A DNA stretch of 34,840 nt from Nocardioides luteus (lineage in GTDB: Bacteria; Actinomycetota; Actinomycetes; Propionibacteriales; Nocardioidaceae), in assembly GCF_000960475.2 (NCBI RefSeq), contig NZ_JZDQ02000053.1, positions 1 to 34,840 on the forward strand, given 5' to 3'. Position numbers and translations under genes: made by a program. Shown piece by piece: positions 15,157-22,478 of this stretch. How positions within the stretch are numbered: position 1 is the first letter of the stretch; each line of letters begins with the position of its first letter. The notes under the pieces are model-generated. The model made no database searches. It saw only the letters and a program-made list of their open reading frames with translations, and was not told the origin of the DNA.

Positions 15157-15752
15157 CCGAGATCTTCGTCTCCTCGCTGGTGACGCTCTTCGTCATCATG
15201 GACCCGGTCGGGACGATCCCGGTCTTCCTCTCGCTGACCGCCGGCCAGTCGCCCGGCAAGCAGCGTCGCGCGGCGGTCCTCGCGGTCGCCGTCTCGTTCC
15301 TGGTGATCACCATCTTCGCGCTGTTCGGACAGGCGATCCTGCACTACCTGCACATCTCGCTCGAGGCGCTGCAGTGCGCCGGCGGCCTCCTCCTGCTGCT
15401 GGTCGCCCTCGAGCTGCTCACCGACAACTTCGACGACCCGGTCGCCGCCGCGGGCGCCAACGTCGCCATGGTGCCGCTCGGCACCCCGCTCCTGGCCGGC
15501 CCCGGCGCGATCGTCGCCACGATGGTCTTCACCCAGGAGGTCGACTCGGTCGCCACCGGCTTCGGGCTCGGCCTCGGCCTGGTCGTCGTGCACATCACCC
15601 TGCTCCTCGGGATGATCTTCTCCGTCCCGATCCTCAAGGTCCTCAAGGAGTCCGGCGTCCTGCTCGTCACCAGGATCGCCGGTCTCCTCCTCTCCGCGAT
15701 CGCCGTCCAGATGGTCGCCGACGCGGTCAAGACGTTCATCGCCAACGCCTGA
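15153..15752 (+). CDS. MarC-family integral membrane protein
   Basis: A 199-residue membrane protein with about six hydrophobic helices. It begins with VTLFVIMDPVGTIPVFLSLTAG, the MarC/UPF0056 signature, and later has PLLAGPGAIVATMVF, the second conserved half-repeat. Despite the name (multiple antibiotic resistance), no resistance role has been demonstrated for the family, and its substrate is unknown. The start is TTG 15153, coupled by a TTGA overlap to the PHP gene. The gene ends ahead of a large hairpin shared with a convergent SDR gene. Confidence 0.92.
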   Translation: MTEIFVSSLVTLFVIMDPVGTIPVFLSLTAGQSPGKQRRAAVLAVAVSFLVITIFALFGQAILHYLHISLEALQCAGGLLLLLVALELLTDNFDDPVAAAGANVAMVPLGTPLLAGPGAIVATMVFTQEVDSVATGFGLGLGLVVVHITLLLGMIFSVPILKVLKESGVLLVTRIAGLLLSAIAVQMVADAVKTFIANA

Positions 15753-15760
15753 GTCCGGGT

Positions 15761-15817
15761 AGTCCGAGACGTTCCGGCCCCTCTACCGGGCGGTAACGGG
15801 CCGAAACGTCTCGGACT
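15761..15817. terminator. Long bidirectional hairpin between marC and a convergent SDR gene
   Basis: 20-base arms at 15761-15780 and 15798-15817 pair with a single G/A mismatch around a 17-base loop. The stem is unusually long for a terminator. The loop contains CTACCGGGCGGTAA, which fits the TAC-N6-GTA operator pattern seen elsewhere in the window, though no promoter is nearby. Confidence 0.75.
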
Positions 15818-15831
15818 AACTGCCGAGCCGG

Positions 15832-16596
15832 CTACCTGCGGCCGAGCGACTGGAACTTCTGGAGGACGCCGGTGGGGACCACCCTCGCCGCGGTGGCGAG
15901 GGCCTTGTAGCGCTTGCTCGGGATGGAGAAGGTCTTGTCGGCCTCGTAGTCCTCGAGCGCCTCGCGGACGAGGTCGTCGACGTCGAGCCACATCCAGGCG
16001 GGGGCCGAGTCGTAGCCGGAGCCGAGGCGCTCGTGGAACTCGGTCCTGGTGAACCCCGGCAGCAGGGCCATGACCTTGATGCCCTTGCCGGCGTACTCGT
16101 TGTGGGCCCACTCGGTGAACGAGTTGATCCACGCCTTCGCGGCCGAGTAGGTGCCGCGAGGCAGGTAGGAGGCGACGGATCCGACGTTGATGATGCCCCC
16201 GTGGCCGCGGGCGACCTGGGCCTTGAGAGCGGCGTGGGACAGGCGCAGCGGGGCGATGACGAGCACCTCCGCCATCGCGGTCTCCTCGTCGGCGGTGTTG
16301 TCGAGGAAGCGGTGCTTGAGGCCGTGGCCGGCGTTGTTGACCAGCAGGTCGACCGGGTGCTCGGCGTCGGCCAGACGGGCCTCGACCCGGGCCAGGTCGG
16401 CGCTGTCGGTCAGGTCGGCGCGGAGCACCTCGACGCCGATGCCGTGAGCGTCCGTCAGATCCTTCGCGACGCTGTTGAGGCGCTCCTCGTCACGAGCGAC
16501 GAGGACGAGGTGGTGGCCGCGGGCGGCGAGCTGCTGCGCGAAGGCGAGGCCGATGCCGGCGGTCGCGCCGGTGATCAGGGAGGTGGGGTTCGACAT
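15832..16596 (-). CDS. Short-chain dehydrogenase/reductase
   Basis: A 254-residue classical SDR of the YdfG/DltE-like group. Visible motifs are the cofactor loop SLITGATAGIGLAFAQQLAARG, VLVARDEERL (an arginine after the second strand, suggesting NADPH), VDLLVNNAGHG, and the catalytic Ser-Tyr-Lys in NVGSVASYLPRGTYSAAKAW. The ATG at 16596 has AGGA 7 bases upstream; the in-frame extension to 17352 runs antisense to the transpeptidase and has no coding features. The substrate is unknown. The C-terminal 50 residues (YEADKTFSIPSKRYKALATAARVVP) resemble SDRs acting on lipids or steroids in actinobacteria. Confidence 0.88.
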   Translation of the reverse strand: MSNPTSLITGATAGIGLAFAQQLAARGHHLVLVARDEERLNSVAKDLTDAHGIGVEVLRADLTDSADLARVEARLADAEHPVDLLVNNAGHGLKHRFLDNTADEETAMAEVLVIAPLRLSHAALKAQVARGHGGIINVGSVASYLPRGTYSAAKAWINSFTEWAHNEYAGKGIKVMALLPGFTRTEFHERLGSGYDSAPAWMWLDVDDLVREALEDYEADKTFSIPSKRYKALATAARVVPTGVLQKFQSLGRR

Positions 16597-16690
16597 GGGG
16601 CAATCCTGCCACCACCGGACGAGAGGGAGACTCGGGTGCCGGGCCGTCGGTTCAGCAGCGGAATCACGGTTTCTGTCTGTCGTGTGACAG

Positions 16691-16720
16691 TTGACTTGCG
16701 GTGATGCGAGTTTGGATGAT
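16691..16720 (+). promoter_or_regulatory. Possible promoter of the L,D-transpeptidase gene
   Basis: TTGACT (16691-16696) and GATGAT (16715-16720) are 18 bases apart in the 168-base divergent spacer between the SDR and the transpeptidase. The -35 is good and the -10 is weak. Nothing else stands out in this spacer. Confidence 0.3.
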
Positions 16721-16764
16721 GTCGACGTGGATCTCGCAGGCGGGCTCGGGCGCGTGGTGGAGAA

Positions 16765-17436
16765 GTGAGCCGCGGTGGGCGACATCGGACGGTGATGCAC
16801 CGGCCTCTCCAGCGCACCAAGATGCTCTTCGCCGCGTCCTTGCTGACCTCGGCCGGTCTGTACGGCGGGATCGAGATCGTCGCCGAGCCGGAGGCCGACG
16901 GCCGGACCAGCGTGGCCGACAGCGGCGAGAAGATGGGCGTGGACGACGAGGCCTTCACCCCGGTATGGCCGCACCAGGCCCAGGGCGAAGCAGGGAACCG
17001 CCACGTCGACGCGTTGACGGAGGCCGAGGAGAAGGTGCTCCCCGCCGACTCCGGCACCGGCCGCCGGGCGGTCTTCTCGATCAGCCGCCAGCGGGTCTGG
17101 ATCGTCTCCGCGGCCGGCAAGACGCGGCGTACCTATCCGGTCTCGGGCAGCGTCTACGACAACCTCGAGCCCGGCACCTACCGGGTCTTCTCCCGCTCCA
17201 AGCACGCGAAGGGGATCGACGACTCGGGCACGATGCAGTGGTTCGTACGCTTCACCAGAGGCCCCAGGGCCGCGATCGGGTTCCACAACATCCCGGTCGA
17301 CAAGGGCAAGCGCGTGCAGACCCGCGCCCAGCTGGGCACACCCCTCTCGCACGGGTGCATCCGCCAGGCCGAGCCGGACGCGAAGGCCATGTGGCGCTTC
17401 GCGCGGCTCGGCACCAAGGTGGTCGTGGTCCCCTAG
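16765..17436 (+). CDS. L,D-transpeptidase (YkuD-type), membrane-anchored
   Basis: A 223-residue protein with a basic N-terminus, one hydrophobic signal-anchor (about residues 19-37, KMLFAASLLTSAGLYGGIEI), a linker and a C-terminal YkuD catalytic domain (about 99-223). The active site is plain: IGFHNIP, then LSHGCIRQAEPDA with catalytic Cys and His in SHGCIR. Such enzymes make 3-3 cross-links in peptidoglycan outside the membrane. The start is uncertain: GTG 16765 has a purine run too close to it, and ATG 16795 or 16822 are possible; the catalytic region is not affected. Convergent with rhlE, 17 bases away, with no clear terminator between. Confidence 0.9.
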   Translation: MSRGGRHRTVMHRPLQRTKMLFAASLLTSAGLYGGIEIVAEPEADGRTSVADSGEKMGVDDEAFTPVWPHQAQGEAGNRHVDALTEAEEKVLPADSGTGRRAVFSISRQRVWIVSAAGKTRRTYPVSGSVYDNLEPGTYRVFSRSKHAKGIDDSGTMQWFVRFTRGPRAAIGFHNIPVDKGKRVQTRAQLGTPLSHGCIRQAEPDAKAMWRFARLGTKVVVVP

Positions 17437-17453
17437 TCCGGCTCAGCCGAGGC

Positions 17454-18920
17454 TCAGGCGTCGGCCTTCGGCGCGGAGCTGCCGCCCGAGGAGCGACGGC
17501 GACGGCGACGCCGGGGAGCGGAGCCGTCGGAGGCGACCTCGCCGGAGGCAGGGGTGGTGGAGTCGGCAGACTCAGCAGCGGGAGCGGCCGACTTCTCGAC
17601 GACCTGGCCGCCGCGGGACCGGGTGCGCTGACGGTTGCGGTTGCGGGGAGCGCGCTCGCGCTTCTCGCCGTCCGCGCCGGCGTCCTTGTCCTTGGGCTTC
17701 TCGGGGGTGGCCTTCTTGATCCGGCCCTTGGTGCCCTTCGGGATGCCCATGTCGTGGAGGAAGTGCTCCGAGGAGGAGTAGGTCTCCTGCGGCTCGTCGA
17801 ACGGGAGGTCGAGAGCCTTGTTGATCATCTTCCACTTGTGCAGGTCGGCCCAGTCGACCAGCGTGACCGCGACGCCGGAGGCGCCGGCGCGGCCGGTGCG
17901 GCCGATGCGGTGGACGTAGGTCTTCTCGTCGTCGGGGGTCGTGTAGTTGACCACGTGGGAGACGCCGGTGACGTCGATGCCACGGGCGGCGACGTCGGTG
18001 GCCACCAGGACCTCGACCTTGCCGTCACGGAACTTCTGCATCACCCGCTCGCGGGCGGCCTGCTGCATGTCGCCGTGCAGGGGAGAGGCCGGGAAGCCGC
18101 GCTCGGCGAGGTCGTCGGCCACGCGCTGTGCCTGCCGCTTGGTGCGGGCGAAGACGACGACCTTGTCGTGGTCCTCGCACTGCAGCAGGCGGCCGATCAT
18201 CTCGGGCTTGTCGAGGTCGTGGGCCTGGTAGACGAACTGCGCGGTCGCAGGCACCGTCTCGCGCTCGCCCGAGGACTCGGCGCGGATGTTCATCGGGTGA
18301 CGCATGTAGGAGCGGGCCAGGGCCACGATCGCGCCCGGCATGGTGGCCGAGAACAGCAGCGTCTGGCGGGTCTCCGGGGTGAGCGTGACCAGCTTCTCCA
18401 CGTCGGGCAGGAACCCGAGGTCGAGCATCTCGTCGGCCTCGTCGAGGACGAGGGCGTGCACGTGGGCGAGGTCGAGGACCTTGCGGTTGGCCAGGTCGAT
18501 CAGGCGGCCCGGGGTGCCGACGACGATGTCGACGCCCTTCTCCAGCGCGTCGATCTGGGGCTCGTAGCCGGCGCCGCCGTAGACGGTCAGCACGCGGAGG
18601 CCGCGGTCCTCGGAGATCAGCGAGATCTCGGCCGAGACCTGCATGGCCAGCTCGCGGGTCGGGGCCACGATCAGCGCCTGCGGCTTGCCCTGCGGAAGGT
18701 CGACGTAGTCGCGGTCCTTAGGGGACACGCTGCGCTGCACGACCGGGATGCCGAAGGCCAGCGTCTTGCCGGAGCCGGTGCGGGCCTGGCCGATCAGGTC
18801 GGTGCCCTGCAGGGCGACCGAGAGGGTCATCTCCTGGATGGCGAAGGGGGTGGTGATGCCTTTGCGCTCGAGCGGAGCGCAGATCTCGGGATGAACCCCG
18901 AGGTCCTTGAACGTTGTCAT
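17454..18920 (-). CDS. rhlE: DEAD-box RNA helicase (RhlE-type)
   Basis: A 488-residue ATP-dependent RNA helicase. Motifs in order are the Q-motif region (GVHPEICAPLERKGITTPFAIQ), Walker A ARTGSGKT, PTRELAMQ, DEAD, SAT, DVAARGIDV and HRIGRTGRAG. The last 100 residues are a disordered basic tail with RRRRRRR near the end, typical for RNA-binding extensions. ATG 18920 (MTTFKDLGV) matches the mycobacterial orthologue Rv3211; the upstream in-frame ATG 18947 falls within the leader palindrome region. Likely roles are ribosome assembly and mRNA decay, especially in the cold. It is divergent from the ferritin-like gene, as in M. tuberculosis. Confidence 0.93.
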   Translation of the reverse strand: MTTFKDLGVHPEICAPLERKGITTPFAIQEMTLSVALQGTDLIGQARTGSGKTLAFGIPVVQRSVSPKDRDYVDLPQGKPQALIVAPTRELAMQVSAEISLISEDRGLRVLTVYGGAGYEPQIDALEKGVDIVVGTPGRLIDLANRKVLDLAHVHALVLDEADEMLDLGFLPDVEKLVTLTPETRQTLLFSATMPGAIVALARSYMRHPMNIRAESSGERETVPATAQFVYQAHDLDKPEMIGRLLQCEDHDKVVVFARTKRQAQRVADDLAERGFPASPLHGDMQQAARERVMQKFRDGKVEVLVATDVAARGIDVTGVSHVVNYTTPDDEKTYVHRIGRTGRAGASGVAVTLVDWADLHKWKMINKALDLPFDEPQETYSSSEHFLHDMGIPKGTKGRIKKATPEKPKDKDAGADGEKRERAPRNRNRQRTRSRGGQVVEKSAAPAAESADSTTPASGEVASDGSAPRRRRRRRSSGGSSAPKADA

Positions 18921-18932
18921 GATTTCGTCGCT

Positions 18933-18994
18933 ACTCGCTTGTCTCATCGAATGCGGCGAGCGACTCACGGGTGTCTCGAGCTTGCCAAGCGAGT
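18933..18994 (-). promoter_or_regulatory. Structured 5' leader of rhlE
   Basis: Perfect 9-base inverted arms, ACTCGCTTG (18933-18941) and CAAGCGAGT (18986-18994), enclose 44 bases in the untranslated leader. In the mRNA the second arm ends 12 bases before the ATG, so the stem would bring structure to the start region. DEAD-box helicase genes are often controlled through such leaders (cold shock, autoregulation), but a role here is inference. Confidence 0.4.
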
Positions 18995-19039
18995 GCCACG
19001 CCGCGCACATACGGGATCCAGCCCACTGCGATATGAAGG

Positions 19040-19067
19040 TGAATATCAGCAGTGCTGGGTCGGTCAA
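19040..19067 (-). promoter_or_regulatory. Probable rhlE promoter
   Basis: On the minus strand TTGACC (19062-19067) and TATTCA (19040-19045) are separated by 16 bases. Transcription would start near 19033, giving a leader of about 110 bases before the rhlE ATG. Confidence 0.5.
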
Positions 19068-19082
19068 AAGGCATTCTATCGG

Positions 19083-19088
19083 TAGGGT
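19083..19088 (+). promoter_or_regulatory. Probable -10 element of a leaderless mRNA for the ferritin-like gene
   Basis: TAGGGT ends 6 bases before the GTG at 19095 and no ribosome site is present. It lies back to back with the rhlE promoter. Confidence 0.5.
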
Positions 19089-19094
19089 TCTCCC

Positions 19095-19796
19095 GTGGTT
19101 GCATCGTCAGAGTTCACGGGTCCCCAGGATCCCTTCGGTGATCCTGTTTACAAGGCCGCCGTCATCGACCTTCTCGGAGCGGTCGCCTATGGCGAGGTCT
19201 CGGCCGTCGAGCGGCTGACCGACGACGCCAAGATGGCGCCCTCGCTGGAGGACAAGACGGCCTTGCTCGCGATGGCGGCCGCCCAGCACGCCAAGATCCA
19301 GCCGGTCCTCGACCGGCTGGAGGAGCTCGGGGCCGACCCCTACGCGGCCATGGAGCCGTTGCGTGCGGGGTTCGACGAGTTCCACGTCCACACGAAGCCC
19401 GCCGACTGGTGGGAGTCGTTGGTCAAGGCGTACGTCGGTGACGGGCTCGCCAACGACTTCTACCGTGAGGTCGCCGGCTTCCTCGACGAGGACACCCACA
19501 AGCTCGTGGTCACCACCCTGGAGGACGCCGGGCGGGCCGACTTCATCGTCGACCGGGTGCGGGCCGGCATCGAGGCCGATCACCTCATCGGCGGACGGCT
19601 GGCGCTGTGGGGCCGCCGTCTCATGGGTGAGGCGATCACCCAGGCGCAGCAGGTCGCGGCGACCCGTGAGGGGCTCAGCGAGCTGATCGCCGGTGGCCAC
19701 CTCTCGGGTCTCGACCTCGGCACCATCGGCGAGATGCTCACCCGCCTCACCCAGCGCCACGTCGAGCGCATGGGCAAGCTCGGGCTCGAGCACTGA
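19095..19796 (+). CDS. Ferritin-like fold protein (Rv3210c family)
   Basis: A 233-residue all-helical protein of the actinobacterial family that includes M. tuberculosis Rv3210c and is related to the tRNA hydroxylase MiaE/ferritin-like fold. Possible metal ligands are E34 in AYGEVSAVERL, H65 in AAAQHAKIQ, acidic and histidine residues in FDEFHVHT, and EADHLIGG towards the C-terminus. This is a two-glutamate/histidine four-helix pattern, but I cannot prove all six ligands. No membrane segment. The reaction is unknown. The GTG start fits the leaderless promoter. The next gene begins 6 bases after the stop, so they form an operon. Confidence 0.8.
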   Translation: MVASSEFTGPQDPFGDPVYKAAVIDLLGAVAYGEVSAVERLTDDAKMAPSLEDKTALLAMAAAQHAKIQPVLDRLEELGADPYAAMEPLRAGFDEFHVHTKPADWWESLVKAYVGDGLANDFYREVAGFLDEDTHKLVVTTLEDAGRADFIVDRVRAGIEADHLIGGRLALWGRRLMGEAITQAQQVAATREGLSELIAGGHLSGLDLGTIGEMLTRLTQRHVERMGKLGLEH

Positions 19797-19802
19797 GGTT
19801 CC

Positions 19803-20870
19803 TTGAGCCCTGACATCCTCTGGACCGGTTGGTCGGGGACACAGATCGCCCCCGATGGTGCCGGTGTCTGGACGTCTCCCGAGGTCAGCCCCGGGTTCTC
19901 CTTCGACGAGCTGGTCGCCTCCTGGAACGTGGTGACGCCGCCCGGCACCTGGGTGGAGGTCGCCGCCCAGGTCGTCGCCGAGTCGGGTGAGCGGAGCGGC
20001 TGGCTGGTGCTGGCCCGCTGGTCCTCGGACCCGGCGTTCGCCTCCACCTCGGTCGGCGGACAGGACGACCCGGTCGCGGTCGCCTCCGACGACACCATCC
20101 TGGGGCGGGACGGGCGCCGGTTCACGGCCTTCTCGTTGCGCGTGAGCCTGCACGGTCGGGAAGGGAGCCGACCGCGGGCGAGCCTGCTCGGGGCGATGGT
20201 CTCGGCCGGAGCCCGGGGCTCGGCGCCGGCACCGGGTCCGGTGGCCCGCGGGGCGGTCGTGGCGGGCGTACCCGCCTATTCGCAGCAGCTCCATCGTGAC
20301 CGCTACCCGCAGTGGGACGGGGGCGGACAGTCGTGGTGCAGTGCCGCCTCGACGGCGATGATCGCCGACTTCTGGGGTGTCGGGCCCACTCCTGCCGAGA
20401 CGGCCTGGGTGGACTACGAGACCCCTGACCCGCAGGTGCCGTTCACCGTGCGGGAGGTCTACGACGAATCCTTCGGCGGCGCCGGCAACTGGGCCTTCAA
20501 CGCCGCCTATGCGGGCGCGCGGGGGCTGGTCGCGTACGTCACCCGGCTCCGCTCCTTCGCCGAGGCCTCCCGGTTCGTGGAGGCCGGGATACCGCTCGTG
20601 CTGGCCGTCTCCCACCAGGAGGGCGAGCTGACCGGTGCCGGCTACGTGACCAACGGCCATCTGCTCGTGCTGACCGGCTTCGAGGACGACGGCCGCCCCG
20701 TCGTCCACGACCCCGCCTCCCACAAGATCGCGAGCGACGCGGCGGTGCGGACGACGTACGACCTCGGTGAGCTCGACCGCGCCTGGGCCCGCTCCGGGCG
20801 GATCGTCTACGTCATCCGGCGGCCGGACGTGGTGCCGCCCGAGCCGCCGGGGCAGCAGCCAAATTGGTGA
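19803..20870 (+). CDS. C39-family (papain-like) cysteine peptidase without signal peptide
   Basis: A 355-residue protein. An N-terminal beta-rich domain (about 1-150, many W/V/D strands) precedes a C39_2-type domain (about 155-340) with catalytic C179 in GGGQSWCSAAST, H286 in VTNGHLLVLTGF and D303 in VVHDPASHK. The WC(S/G)xAS and NGH motifs are typical of this family, whose members are usually secreted. This protein begins LSPDILWTGW with no signal, and an in-frame TGA at 19794-19796 rules out an N-terminal extension, so it is either cytosolic or exported by a non-classical route. The TTG start at 19803 has GAGG 4 bases upstream, overlapping the previous stop. Confidence 0.8.
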   Translation: MSPDILWTGWSGTQIAPDGAGVWTSPEVSPGFSFDELVASWNVVTPPGTWVEVAAQVVAESGERSGWLVLARWSSDPAFASTSVGGQDDPVAVASDDTILGRDGRRFTAFSLRVSLHGREGSRPRASLLGAMVSAGARGSAPAPGPVARGAVVAGVPAYSQQLHRDRYPQWDGGGQSWCSAASTAMIADFWGVGPTPAETAWVDYETPDPQVPFTVREVYDESFGGAGNWAFNAAYAGARGLVAYVTRLRSFAEASRFVEAGIPLVLAVSHQEGELTGAGYVTNGHLLVLTGFEDDGRPVVHDPASHKIASDAAVRTTYDLGELDRAWARSGRIVYVIRRPDVVPPEPPGQQPNW

Positions 20871-20902
20871 AGCGGCCCCGCCCGGAGGGGCGGGACCGCT
20901 TC
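20869..20902. terminator. Bidirectional hairpin terminator
   Basis: A stem of about 15 bp (GAAGCGGcCCCGCCC with GGGCGGGaCCGCTTC, one mismatch) has a very short loop. It begins inside the stop codon of the C39 gene and serves the convergent GlsB-like gene too. Confidence 0.8.
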
Positions 20903-20921
20903 GAGGCGACCTGGGTGAAGC

Positions 20922-21233
20922 TCAGGCCTTGGACTTTCCGGTGATGCCCGACGCGACGACGACCGCGACGGCGGCGACGACGACCTGCCAGATGTGACGC
21001 CACCAGTCGACGCCGTTGGTTGCGTTGTCCCACGTGGCTTCGTGGCCGTCGAAGGCCGCGTTGTTCTGGCCGAAGATGACCCAGTAGAGCAGGCTTCCAA
21101 CGATCATGCCGACGATGCCGCACACGACGGTCAACCAGAGCGGGATGTTGTCCTTGTCGCCTGGCGCAAGCCACTTGCCAAGCAATCCGATGACGACACC
21201 ACCGATGAGGGTGACGAGAATGGTCCCGATCAT
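20922..21233 (-). CDS. GlsB/YeaQ/YmgE family stress-response membrane protein
   Basis: A 103-residue small membrane protein with three hydrophobic segments: MIGTILVTLIGGVVIGLLGKWLAPG at the N-terminus, WLTVVCGIVGMIVGSLLYWVIFG in the middle and WQVVVAAVAVVVASGI at the C-terminus. The glycine-zipper start and GxxxGxLLxW core are typical of the transglycosylase-associated/GlsB family, which is linked to stress responses without a defined activity. The loop between helices two and three (QNNAAFDGHEATWDNATNGVDWWRH) is longer than in most members. ATG 21233 has GAAGGGA upstream. The 154-base spacer to DUF3107 (21234-21387) contains a small hairpin, TCAGGG/CCCTGA at 21352-21367, possibly ending DUF3107 transcription. 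Confidence 0.88.
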   Translation of the reverse strand: MIGTILVTLIGGVVIGLLGKWLAPGDKDNIPLWLTVVCGIVGMIVGSLLYWVIFGQNNAAFDGHEATWDNATNGVDWWRHIWQVVVAAVAVVVASGITGKSKA

Positions 21234-21387
21234 GCCCTTTTCCCTTCAGGTTGTGATTGGCGCGAACACTGCGCCGATCACTCGATAGTGCACCTGTTGG
21301 GACGCGAATGCACGGGCAACATGGCCTAAAACCGGAAGTTCGTCACCGGAATCAGGGCCATCCCTGAGAAATATCGTCCGGAGCGTT

Positions 21388-21609
21388 TCAGCCGGCGAAA
21401 CCGACCTTGCCGACCTTGGCCGGGCCGATCTCGACGTAGGCGAGCTTCTCGGTCGGGACGATGACCTTGCGGCCCTTGCTGTCGGTCAATGCGAGCACAG
21501 CACCGCCGCCGAGGGCGTCGGCGATGAGCTTCTCCACCGACTCGCTGGACTCCTCGGTCTCTACGACGAGCTCACGGGCGGCCTGCTGGACGCCGATCTT
21601 GACCTCCAC
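21388..21609 (-). CDS. DUF3107 family small protein
   Basis: A 73-residue acidic protein. GTG 21609 (VEVKIGVQQAARELVVETEES) is preceded by a near-perfect AAGGAGG; the longer in-frame ATG at 21636 has none. The family corresponds to M. tuberculosis Rv3208A (TB9.4). The ELVVETEESSESVEKLIADAL helix and the C-terminal IVPTEKLAYVEIGPAKVGKVGFAG are characteristic. Function unknown. It lies directly downstream of tetR on the same strand, as in mycobacteria, and may share its transcript. Confidence 0.9.
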   Translation of the reverse strand: MEVKIGVQQAARELVVETEESSESVEKLIADALGGGAVLALTDSKGRKVIVPTEKLAYVEIGPAKVGKVGFAG

Positions 21610-21718
21610 GGGTCCTCCTTGCGATGGGTCGATCAATGCTTCGGAATCCTCTCACACGGAAGGTGAGGAACCCCGTCGTTGCGCTACGAGCGGAAAGTTC
21701 GGGTGGGATCGGCGTGGA

Positions 21719-22351
21719 TCAGTCGGTCTTCGGGTAGCCGCCGATGCCCCGCCAGGCGAGGCCGGCGACCAGACGCGCGGCGTCGGCCTGGGAGAGGTCG
21801 CCGTTGTTGTGGAGCCAGTAGCGGGCGCTGACCTGGATCTGGCCGACGAGGCCGACGGCGAGCAGGTGCGAGGCGGTGGCACCGAAGCCGGTGTCCTCGG
21901 CGATCACCTCGGCGATGACCTCGGCGCACTCGTTGGTGACCCGGTCGACCTGCTCGCGCACGGCGGGGTCGTTGGTCAGGTCCGACTCGAAGACGAGCCG
22001 GAAGGCACCGGACTCGGAGGCCACGTAGTCGTAGAAGACCTCGACGGTGCGGGCCACGCGCTCCTTGTTCTCGTCCGTCGACGCCAGGGCCTCCCGGCAG
22101 CGGTCGATGATCTCGTTCGCGGACTTCTCCAGCAGGGCCAGGTAGAGGTCGAGCTTGCCCGGGAAGTGCTGGTACAGAACCGGCTTGGAGACCCCGGCCC
22201 TCTCGGCGATGTCGTCCATCGCGGCAGCGTGGAAACCGTAGGCGACGAAGACCTCGAGAGCGGACTCGAGAAGCTGGGCTCGTCGTTCCGTCCGGGGCAG
22301 TCGGGCCCCCCGCGGTCGAGTGGGGTCGAGCTCGGATTGGTGCGTGGTCAC
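21719..22351 (-). CDS. TetR-family transcriptional regulator (Rv3208-type)
   Basis: A 210-residue regulator with a disordered, basic N-terminus (about 25 residues) and a helix-turn-helix at about 25-70 (RRAQLLESALEVFVAYGFHAAAMDDIAERAGVSKPVLYQHF, split here for description), then an all-helical ligand domain. The VSKPVLYQHFPGK recognition helix is the classic TetR form. Gene order with DUF3107 and divergent moeZ matches M. tuberculosis Rv3208. The GTG 22351 start has a TAGGCT hexamer 6 bases upstream (leaderless), overlapped by a palindrome, so autorepression is likely. The ligand is unknown; acyl-CoA would fit if it also binds the similar sites at the acyl-CoA dehydrogenase and mesaconyl-CoA hydratase genes. 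Confidence 0.92.
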   Translation of the reverse strand: MTTHQSELDPTRPRGARLPRTERRAQLLESALEVFVAYGFHAAAMDDIAERAGVSKPVLYQHFPGKLDLYLALLEKSANEIIDRCREALASTDENKERVARTVEVFYDYVASESGAFRLVFESDLTNDPAVREQVDRVTNECAEVIAEVIAEDTGFGATASHLLAVGLVGQIQVSARYWLHNNGDLSQADAARLVAGLAWRGIGGYPKTD

Positions 22352-22357
22352 CCCAGC

Positions 22358-22373
22358 AGCCTACCCGCTGGTA
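22358..22373 (-). promoter_or_regulatory. tetR promoter with overlapping palindrome
   Basis: Plus-strand TACCCGCTGGTA (22362-22373) is an inverted repeat with TACC/GGTA arms. On the minus strand it overlaps the TAGGCT hexamer (22358-22363) that ends 6 bases before the tetR GTG. It shares TAC-N6-GTA and the GGTA half-site with the two acyl-CoA gene operators. Confidence 0.5.
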
Positions 22374-22478
22374 CTCGGATCGCGGGACGCGTCGTTGCCT
22401 CGTCCACGGATGAGGGAACATGGAGAAGTGCCCGCGGTGTTCAAGCAGGCATACGTACGTCCGAACTGAGGAGCAGTT

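Noticed and set aside
15784..15797. TetR operator in the terminator loop
   Set aside because: The pattern fits, but it lies between convergent genes with no promoter nearby, so I do not call it an operator.
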